Translations under genes and position numbers: made by a program
Shown: piece after piece, positions 59,393 through 64,000 of the stretch
How positions within the stretch are numbered: the stretch's first letter is position 1
Layout: the number at the start of each line of letters is the position of its first letter
Assembly: GCA_035489755.1 (NCBI GenBank)
Contig: DATGZK010000077.1
Location: 360,777 to 424,776, forward strand
DNA length: 64,000 nucleotides
Origin: UBA9160 sp035489755
GTDB lineage: Bacteria > Myxococcota_A > UBA9160
Reading direction: 5' to 3'
Notes under the pieces: model-generated
The model's input: only the letters and a program-made list of their open reading frames with translations
Told to the model about the DNA's origin: nothing
Databases searched by the model: none

Positions 59393-61231
59393 ATGATGGA
59401 CACCTTCTTCAAGGATGACGATGTTCTCGGCAACCGCGCACTCACGCGGTTCGACGTATGTGTGATTGGCAGTGGCGCGGGCGGCGGCACGGCGGCCTAT
59501 GCACTGTGCAAGGCCAGGAAGAACGTGCTCGTGCTCGAATGTGGCCACAATCCCTGGCCGGGCCTCGACGACGATGAACTCCCTCTCCCGCGCCACAACA
59601 ACGACGAGCTGAAGTACGCCGTCCGCAACTGGATCGACCCGCTTTCGATGCTGGAGCCTCGAACCTTTCGCCGCGGGGCGAGCGCGCAGGCCACCATCAA
59701 TCCGGACGTGAATCTATTGCCGCGCGCAGTAGGGGGCGCCTTCCAGCATGCGGATTGCAAGACACCGCGCTTCAATATTCTCGACTTCCAGCTGAAGAGC
59801 ACGCTCGAGACACTGATCGGTCGTACGCCCGGGCTGGCGATCCCCGGCTTTGGAGCGGATTCAGCGAGTGCCAACTTCGCCGACTGGCCGTTTTCCTACG
59901 ATGAGCTCGAACCCTACTACAGCGAGGCGGAAGCCCTTTACGGTGTGCAGGGCACGGACGACAATCCCTTCGCGTCACCGCGGAGCACACCCCGGCCGAT
60001 GCCGCCTGGCGTGCCGATGTATCTTGGTCTCTTGCTCTCCGAGGGCGCCCGTCAGGTGTCGCTCCAAGGATCGCCCCTCTCGCCACACACCTATCCCGCT
60101 GCCATCAACTCCCGCTTCTACGACGGTCGTCCACCCTGTGTGGACTGCGGTTGGTGCAGCGGCTTTGGCTGCCCGAACAACGCGAAGGGCTCGCCCGCGG
60201 TTACCACGCTTCGCCGTGCCCTGCGCTCGGGCCGCTGCCAGCTCCGCTACAACGCAAAGGTCGTGCAGTTGTTGAACGACGGCGGACATGTCACCGCGGT
60301 GAACTACGTGGACGGGGAAGGCCGGCAAAAGACCGCTACCGCCGATGCCTTCGTTCTCGCAGCGAGCCCCATCGAATCGGCCCGTCTGTGCCTGCTTTCG
60401 CCGACACTTGCCGGGGGGGTGCTCGGCAACTCGAGCGGACAGGTAGGACGGAACCTGATGTTCCACCAGCAGTTGAACTTGAACGGTTTCATGCCGCAGC
60501 GCATCCACGGCCAGCGCGGCCGCGCTGTGACGCACGGCGTCTCGGATTTCCGCGGCGTTGAACCCGGGGGCGCAGCACCGCGCCTGTTCGATGCGAACGG
60601 CAGCAAGGCCGTCTACCTCGGCGGCATTACAGAGTTTGGCGGCTCCCAGGGTTTGCCTATCACCGACGATGGATTCGTGGTCGCGTTCCAGCTGCCGAAC
60701 GGGTCGGGAGCACGCTTCGGCACGAAGCTCAAGAACGTGTTGCGCGATGGCGTTCTGAGCCAGCACCTGATCTCCCTGATCATGCAGGCCGAAGATGCAC
60801 CCCAGCTCACAAATCAGATCGACCTGGATCCGACGGTGCGGGACGTCTTCGGTTTGCCGGTCTCACGCGTCACCTACGCGCCACACGCATACGAGCTTCA
60901 AGCCCGGGTTTTCTTTCTGCCCTACCTGACACAGATCCTCACAAATGCGGGAGCTCAGGGGGTGTTCACGGTGCCTTGCGATACCGTTCCGTTGCCACCG
61001 CCAAACACCAATGCACCCTCTTCGCGTCACGAGATGGGGACGCTTCGTATGGGTCCTGACCCTCAAACGTCCGTGACCGATCCGCGGGGCCGCTTCCACG
61101 ACGTCGACAACCTGTACGCGTGCGACGGCAGCGTGTTCCCCACATCGTCGGGCTACAACCCGACTCTCACGATCATCGCCGTCGCGCTCAAGATCGCGCA
61201 CGGAATCGCAGGGACCCAGCCCAGGCGCTGA
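59393..61231 (+). CDS. GMC-family oxidoreductase (dehydrogenase flavoprotein subunit)
   Basis: The 612-residue protein has an FAD-binding G-x-G-x-x-G at 27-32 (IGSGAGGGTAAY). The GMC C-terminal active-site segment reads SSRHEMGTLRMG with catalytic His, then LYACDGSVFPTSSGYNPTLT. A Cys cluster (CVDCGWCSGFGC, about 245-256) lies where gluconate dehydrogenase relatives have similar Cys; it might bind an iron-sulfur cluster. It has no signal of its own and probably exports bound to the Tat subunit upstream. The cytochrome c subunit common to such enzymes is not in the window. Sugar or alcohol oxidation in the periplasm is inferred. Confidence 0.88.
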   Translation: MMDTFFKDDDVLGNRALTRFDVCVIGSGAGGGTAAYALCKARKNVLVLECGHNPWPGLDDDELPLPRHNNDELKYAVRNWIDPLSMLEPRTFRRGASAQATINPDVNLLPRAVGGAFQHADCKTPRFNILDFQLKSTLETLIGRTPGLAIPGFGADSASANFADWPFSYDELEPYYSEAEALYGVQGTDDNPFASPRSTPRPMPPGVPMYLGLLLSEGARQVSLQGSPLSPHTYPAAINSRFYDGRPPCVDCGWCSGFGCPNNAKGSPAVTTLRRALRSGRCQLRYNAKVVQLLNDGGHVTAVNYVDGEGRQKTATADAFVLAASPIESARLCLLSPTLAGGVLGNSSGQVGRNLMFHQQLNLNGFMPQRIHGQRGRAVTHGVSDFRGVEPGGAAPRLFDANGSKAVYLGGITEFGGSQGLPITDDGFVVAFQLPNGSGARFGTKLKNVLRDGVLSQHLISLIMQAEDAPQLTNQIDLDPTVRDVFGLPVSRVTYAPHAYELQARVFFLPYLTQILTNAGAQGVFTVPCDTVPLPPPNTNAPSSRHEMGTLRMGPDPQTSVTDPRGRFHDVDNLYACDGSVFPTSSGYNPTLTIIAVALKIAHGIAGTQPRR

Positions 61232-61342
61232 TGCGTCCCCGCAAAGCCGCGGTCTTGCTTTCCGAGGAGATTGCCGGCGACCGTAGAATCTGCCCAAGCC
61301 CGCGGCGCGCGAAGATCGATTGCTGCGGGAAGCGCCCAGATC

Positions 61343-62221
61343 TCAGACCTGCGGCCCCCGCCCCGTTCGTGCAGCCGCTGGGCTCTCCCCGGATTCTGCG
61401 TCCACAGCGCTGAACCCATCCTTCGAGAGCAGCACGCGTTCGGCACCGAGCAGGCGGCGCAGGACACCGATGGCATCCTCCGCGTAACCCGGCTCGGCCC
61501 AGCGTGAAAAGCCCATGGCACGCAAGCGGCCGAGCGCTGCCCGGCTGCGTCGGCCGCCAGCGCCGTCGCCACGGAAAAAGTCGTCGACCACGACGCGGTC
61601 AGCGACGGGATCGAGCAGTTCGGCGAGCCGAGCGGGGTCGCACGGCAAGAGCGGCGCCACGGCCGCCTGCGTCCGGATCCCAGCGGCGCGCAAGCGGCCG
61701 AGGGCTTCCAGCCTCTTCGTCGTTGCGGGAGCGTTCGGCTCAAGCGCGCGGCGAACGCTCTCGTTCTCCGTGCACACGGTCATGCTGGCCCACAGTCTCG
61801 GAATCCGTCCGAGAACGTCCGCATCGCGGGCCACGAGCGGGCTTCTCGTTTGGAGCAGCAGCGCCCGGGGAGGGTGCTCGGCCATCACCTCGAGACAACC
61901 TCGCGTGAGCCGGAGTTTTCGCTCCAGCGGCGTATAGGGGTCGGTGGCTGAGGAACAGAAAATCCGCGCCTTGGCCAAGCGACCCCGCTCGGCGTCGCGG
62001 CGCAGCAGGTCCGGCGCATTCATTTTGGGCGCGATCCACGACGACCACGAAAGCCCAAAGGGGTTCATGCGCTGTACGGCGAGCTCGCGCACATAGCAGT
62101 AGGCACAGGAAAACTCGCAACCCGCATAGGGCTGAAGCGAGTACGTGAAGCCCGCGAGGTAACCTCCGGTGCGCGTCAGGATGGAGCGCGCCTGCCGCGC
62201 GAATACTGAAGCGCTGGACAT
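61343..62221 (-). CDS. SPL-family radical SAM protein
   Basis: The 292-residue protein has the radical SAM cluster motif C-x3-C-x2-C in AGCEFSCAYCYVRELA. It resembles the Rv2578c/SPL-like group (TRTGGYLAGFTYSLQPYAGC, SSATDPYTPLERKLRLTRG, LLLQTRSPLVARD). Spore photoproduct lyase repairs thymine dimers, but these relatives often have no known target. ATG 62221 is chosen; a frame extension to 62248 would overlap the divergent ABC gene start at 62247. It converges on the GMC gene. Confidence 0.87.
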   Translation of the reverse strand: MSSASVFARQARSILTRTGGYLAGFTYSLQPYAGCEFSCAYCYVRELAVQRMNPFGLSWSSWIAPKMNAPDLLRRDAERGRLAKARIFCSSATDPYTPLERKLRLTRGCLEVMAEHPPRALLLQTRSPLVARDADVLGRIPRLWASMTVCTENESVRRALEPNAPATTKRLEALGRLRAAGIRTQAAVAPLLPCDPARLAELLDPVADRVVVDDFFRGDGAGGRRSRAALGRLRAMGFSRWAEPGYAEDAIGVLRRLLGAERVLLSKDGFSAVDAESGESPAAARTGRGPQV

Positions 62222-62246
62222 GGATACACTGTACGCTCGCGCCCCC

Positions 62247-63011
62247 ATGATCGCCTTTGAGCTTGCCAGCGTGTCGAAGCTCTATGGCGGGCGTCGCGCC
62301 CTCGATCGGGTGAATCTCGCGGTACCGATTGGGACCGCGGTGGGCCTCCTGGGTCCGAACGGTGCAGGTAAAACGACGGCGCTGCGCCTGCTCCTCGGCT
62401 TTGTCCGGCCGAGTGCGGGAGGAGTGCGGGTGCGCGGCCTGCCCCCCTCGAACCCCCGCTCGCGCGAGGGCTTGGGCTATGTGCCTGAGCGCCCGGCGTT
62501 CGCCCCGCGCATGACGATTCGCGAGCTCCTGCGCCTTCACGGAGGGCTCATCGGCCTCGATGGCGATGCACTCGAACACGAGATGGACGTGCGCCTGGTC
62601 GAGACTGGCCTGCGGGAGCGCGCGCATGAGCGGGTGGGCGGCCTATCGAAAGGCCTCGTGCAACGGGTGGCATTCGCACAGGCTCTCCTCGGCGATCCCG
62701 AGCTGTTGCTGCTCGATGAGCCCACGTCGGGTCTCGATCCGCTCGGCGTACGCGACGCCCGCGACTGGATCCTCGCGGCGCGCCAGCGCGGTCGGACGCT
62801 GCTCGTGAGCTCACATGTCCTGACTGAGGTCGAGCGAACCTGCGACCATGTGGTGATCCTGCACGAGGGGCGCATCGCGGCGAGCGGACCGCTCGGCGAA
62901 GTTGTTCTCGCGGGCGAGAGCCTCGAGGACGCCTATGTGCGCATCGTTCGGGGCGGAATTGGTGCAAGCCCGCAAAGAACCGGGGTAGGCGCGGAAGAAG
63001 GCGTGGCGTGA
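62247..63011 (+). CDS. ABC transporter ATP-binding protein
   Basis: The 254-residue ATPase has Walker A GPNGAGKTT, a Q-loop-like region, the ABC signature LSKGLVQRVAFAQAL and Walker B LLLLDEPTSGLDP, then the His switch SSHVL. It is the type that works with ABC-2 exporters. ATG 62247 begins the conserved LASVSKLYGG part. Its stop overlaps the permease GTG (GTGA), so they form one transporter. No substrate-linked gene is evident. Confidence 0.93.
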   Translation: MIAFELASVSKLYGGRRALDRVNLAVPIGTAVGLLGPNGAGKTTALRLLLGFVRPSAGGVRVRGLPPSNPRSREGLGYVPERPAFAPRMTIRELLRLHGGLIGLDGDALEHEMDVRLVETGLRERAHERVGGLSKGLVQRVAFAQALLGDPELLLLDEPTSGLDPLGVRDARDWILAARQRGRTLLVSSHVLTEVERTCDHVVILHEGRIAASGPLGEVVLAGESLEDAYVRIVRGGIGASPQRTGVGAEEGVA

Positions 63012-63835
63012 GCGAGACTGCCCCGACGAAGCGTCTCGTCCGTCCGACCCGGGCCTTCCACTTGCTCGCGGCCGAGGCGTTCCAGGACGCGCTCCGCAGT
63101 CGCCTCGGCCTTGCGGTCGCGGGCTGCGCACTCTTGGCCCTCTTCTTCGTGGATCGCTGCACAAGTATTCAGGGCTCGCTCCTGCTGAATGGTGAAGCCG
63201 TCGATCCAAGAGCGCCTTTCCGGGCCCTCGGTCCGATCCTTTTCGGTTGCGTCTCGCTCTTTCTCGTAGCGGCATCCGGGCTCGTCGCGTCCGACGGACT
63301 TGCCCGTCCAGTCGCTGACGGATCGATCGCGCTTTGGCTCGCACGGCCCGTAAGCCGCACGGTCTACGCGCTCGCCCGCCTCTCGGGCACGCTTGCCCTC
63401 GCGATCGCCGCGGGTGGAGGCGCCCTTACCACTGCGGCGTTCCTCCTGCACGTGCGCCACGGATTCACGTTCGAGCCGGCATTGTTGGCTGGCCTCGTCT
63501 ACGCTGCAAGCGCCGCCATCGTGTCCGCCCTGGCCATGGCGCTCTCACTCTACGTGCCGCGCGTGGTCACTCTCTTTGCGGTGATGTTGTGGATTCAACT
63601 GATCGTGGTCGCGAACGCCGCACACATGTTCGGTGCGTCCTTTGGCGGATGGTTCGCGGCGCTCGAGCGCTGGGGACCTCCTCTCGGGTCAGCCCTTATC
63701 TACGCCATGTCCGGCTGGATCTCGCTCCAAGCCGAAGCACAGGAGGTTTTCTCCATCATGCTGCGCCTCGTCGCCTGGGTCGGTCTTAGCACCGCACTCC
63801 TTGTGCTGAGCGTTCGGCGGCTCGAACTGCGCTAG
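63008..63835 (+). CDS. ABC-2 type membrane permease
   Basis: The 275-residue protein has six hydrophobic helices with a periplasm-facing loop after the first (SIQGSLLLNGEAVDP). VADGSIALWLARPVSR is a typical ABC-2 coupling region, where the cytoplasmic helix meets the ATPase. It pairs with the upstream ATP-binding protein through a GTGA overlap. The exporter is probably for a lipid, glycan or drug-like molecule, but nothing here fixes it. A soluble N-terminal stretch of ~25 residues is present. Confidence 0.87.
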   Translation: MSETAPTKRLVRPTRAFHLLAAEAFQDALRSRLGLAVAGCALLALFFVDRCTSIQGSLLLNGEAVDPRAPFRALGPILFGCVSLFLVAASGLVASDGLARPVADGSIALWLARPVSRTVYALARLSGTLALAIAAGGGALTTAAFLLHVRHGFTFEPALLAGLVYAASAAIVSALAMALSLYVPRVVTLFAVMLWIQLIVVANAAHMFGASFGGWFAALERWGPPLGSALIYAMSGWISLQAEAQEVFSIMLRLVAWVGLSTALLVLSVRRLELR

Positions 63836-63860
63836 TGGGTAGACGTCGAGGCAGCTTCGC

Positions 63861-64000
63861 CTAGCTACTTCTCGTCCCAAAACGCTCCATTTCTTCGGCG
63901 TTTCTCGCCGGATCGAGCGAGGCCCGGAAGCGCGGGTGGCTGATTTTGCGGCGCTGCGGGCGCGCAGGGGCCCGAACGGGATGCACAGCCTGCGGCGATC
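63861..64000 (-). CDS. Partial gene, C-terminal end only
   Basis: A frame open from the right edge ends at the TAG at 63861-63863. It gives 46 residues: a Pro/Arg/Ala-rich part, then FRASLDPARNAEEMERFG near the end. Third codon positions are G/C-rich, which favours a real gene. The family is not recognised. Confidence 0.4.
   Translation of the reverse strand, partial: SPQAVHPVRAPARPQRRKISHPRFRASLDPARNAEEMERFGTRSS

Overview
This 64 kb window is GC-rich chromosomal DNA, roughly two-thirds G+C by eye, with strongly G/C-ending codons. It has no rRNA, tRNA, IS element, prophage, CRISPR array or origin that I can see. Genes are tightly packed on both strands, GTG and TTG starts are common, and many neighbours share ATGA/GTGA stop-start overlaps. 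The gene mix includes LLM (F420-type) oxidoreductases, crotonases, ferritin-like diiron proteins, lipoproteins, PilT ATPases, a FecR/DUF6600-type protein and a Tat-exported GMC dehydrogenase. This fits a high-GC Gram-negative of the old deltaproteobacterial group (Myxococcota or a neighbouring phylum). That placement is an inference; no phylogenetic marker was tested.

Layout. 1-14 kb: amidase end, HelD-like helicase, serine hydrolase, a GH3 beta-glucosidase-nudC operon, dusB, an aldehyde dehydrogenase remnant, a lipoprotein, an LLM enzyme, zwf, and a ferritin-VIT1 (MbfA-like) iron protein with a structured leader. 14-33 kb: FecR/DUF6600 protein, alpha/beta hydrolase, a diiron protein, YbbN-like thioredoxin, GH1 beta-glucosidase, LLM-tag-DUF3047 operon, ICMT-like methyltransferase, crotonases, tyrosine phosphatase, degenerate-GGDEF/EAL protein, DppA-type aminopeptidase, Nudix and HAD hydrolases. 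33-36 kb: a promoter with an operator-like dyad drives an SCP2-like protein and two paralogous ferritin-like proteins. 36-50 kb: acyltransferase, GluQ-RS, FKBP lipoprotein, metallophosphoesterase, epimerase, Hsp33, arfB, a mazG gene with an internal stop, fhs, nitroreductase and two PilT-family ATPases. 50-58 kb: an operon on the minus strand of Nmad3, RHH/zinc-ribbon protein, D-threonine aldolase-like protein and lytic transglycosylase, then LLM, SDR and DUF1028 genes. 58-64 kb: Tat-exported gluconate-dehydrogenase-type subunit plus GMC subunit, a radical SAM protein and an ABC exporter pair.

The strongest candidate for an undescribed system is the 33.3-36.05 kb operon. The first ferritin-like paralogue has lost all six predicted metal ligands that the second keeps. 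This recalls the alpha/beta hydroxylase subunits of bacterial multicomponent monooxygenases, with an SCP2-like (possible lipid carrier) protein upstream. Other items worth a check are the mbfA leader with a hairpin that masks the ribosome-binding site, the Nmad3/RHH operon with a perfect palindrome, the internally deleted ALDH gene and the mazG nonsense codon.
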